Shown here: positions 6,167-6,793 of the stretch, one piece after another | How positions within the stretch are numbered: position 1 is the stretch's first letter | Layout of the letters: every line of letters begins with the position of its first letter | NCBI GenBank assembly: GCA_003509235.1 | Contig: DONH01000008.1 | Location: 1 to 6,793 of the forward strand | Source of the DNA: Planctomycetaceae bacterium | GTDB lineage: Bacteria; Planctomycetota; Planctomycetia; Pirellulales; UBA1268 | DNA: 6,793 bases | Direction: 5' to 3' | Position numbers and translations under genes: made by a program | Notes under the pieces: model-generated | Told to the model about the DNA's origin: nothing | What the model saw: the letters and a program-made list of their open reading frames with translations, nothing else | Databases searched by the model: none

Positions 6167-6793
6167 AGCCACACCTGAAGGCGGCCATCTAACGCATCAG
6201 GCAACCTCTTTGAAAGTATTTGCCGGATACGTTCATCCGTATATCTGGTGGAATAATGGGCTGCAATAATCACCTCATTCTGAAAGCGTTCTCGACGAGC
6301 AAGAAAATCCTCGAGATGCATATGGCCGTATTTATGAATATTCTCACGGCGGTGACTCTTCGCAACAAATGTCATCTCTGTGATTAAAATCATCGCTTCG
6401 TACATAGCTGGACATCGATCCAATCCATCCGGGTTGGAATCGCCTAGGTATCCAACTAATGGGGTTCGCACCTCATCGGTCACATCGGTACCCGAAAGCC
6501 GCAAATCACGAATCTGATTTCCTGAAAGATTCTGATATTCATTCTTGAGTTTACGACGCCGGTCCCAGACGACATAGCCCACGCTTGGGAGCGTATGGCA
6601 TGTACTCGACACTGTTACAACATGCTCTCGGGAAAGTTCGATCTCTTCCCCGGGATAAGCCGGAAGAAGCGTACAAGGGAGCCGACCTTTATCGAGATCT
6701 GATACTGCACGTAAAAGACTCTCAATTCGCCCAATAGACTTTTCAGGAACATAGATCGTTGGTGGATCCATTTTCATCATGCGACGGCGAGCA
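6163..6793 (-). CDS. RNase Z-like metallo-beta-lactamase protein, plant TRZ1 type, N-terminus outside window
   Basis: The reading frame stays open through the right edge (A-R-R-R before the first Met at 6780), so this is the C-terminal part of a longer protein. Counting from that Met, it has a RNase Z-like back half: CHTLPSVGYVV (61-71, His62 matching the metal ligand His140 of Bacillus RNase Z), GYLGDSN (110-116, Asp114 the bridging Asp), ITEMTF (133-138), KYGHMHLEDF (150-159) and AAHYSTRY (173-180, His175 the last zinc ligand). KLKNEYQNLSGNQIRDLRLS (77-96) closely resembles the same region of the short plant tRNase Z TRZ1, as I remember it. The likely role is 3' processing of tRNA precursors, though related MBL hydrolases cannot be excluded. 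The HxHxDH metal motif should lie just beyond the edge. It overlaps hemW by 4 bases. Confidence 0.85.
   Translation of the reverse strand, partial: ARRRMMKMDPPTIYVPEKSIGRIESLLRAVSDLDKGRLPCTLLPAYPGEEIELSREHVVTVSSTCHTLPSVGYVVWDRRRKLKNEYQNLSGNQIRDLRLSGTDVTDEVRTPLVGYLGDSNPDGLDRCPAMYEAMILITEMTFVAKSHRRENIHKYGHMHLEDFLARRERFQNEVIIAAHYSTRYTDERIRQILSKRLPDALDGRLQVWL
6172..6176 (-). promoter_or_regulatory. Shine-Dalgarno AGGTG deciding the hemW start
   Basis: The minus strand reads CAGGTGTGGCTGTGAAC at the junction. AGGTG lies 5 bases before GTG 6166, and that GTG shares bases with the TGA of the upstream gene (GTGA). The site sits inside the upstream coding sequence, as expected for coupled translation. 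Confidence 0.5.

Overview
The window looks like ordinary chromosome from a bacterium of moderate GC content, most likely a planctomycete. This is an inference. It rests on a secreted Gly/Met-rich small protein of a kind I associate with Planctomycetes, weak or missing Shine-Dalgarno sites on several genes, and the particular variants of HemW and the RNase Z-like protein. I see no rRNA, tRNA, CRISPR array, insertion sequence or phage gene.

Left part (1-1578), all on the minus strand. A ribosomal-protein operon reads rplM (L13) then rpsI (S9). After it come about 200 bases holding only a doubtful short ORF. Then follows a signal-peptide protein whose Gly/Met repeat runs off the left edge. That protein's reading frame breaks once, by one base, near position 60.

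Middle part (1579-5035). A 348-base divergent intergenic region carries a good sigma70-like promoter for rplM on the minus strand and a weaker candidate for the plus strand. The plus-strand operon encodes a complete three-polypeptide proton-translocating NAD(P) transhydrogenase: PntAA (NAD(H)-binding domain I), PntAB (alpha membrane part) and PntB (beta membrane part plus NADP(H)-binding domain III). Together they would use the proton-motive force to drive hydride transfer from NADH to NADP+.

Right part (5039-6793), minus strand. A metallo-beta-lactamase protein resembling the short plant-type tRNase Z, cut by the right edge, overlaps hemW (radical-SAM heme chaperone). The hemW stop codon lies only 3 bases from the pntB stop, so the two operons converge with no room for a terminator between them.

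Most of the window is housekeeping, and I found no convincing novel system. The points most worth a second look are the frame break in the Gly/Met repeat, the plant-type tRNase Z coupled to hemW, the abutting convergent stops, the N-terminal extension of PntAB, and the structure and repeats in the divergent promoter region.
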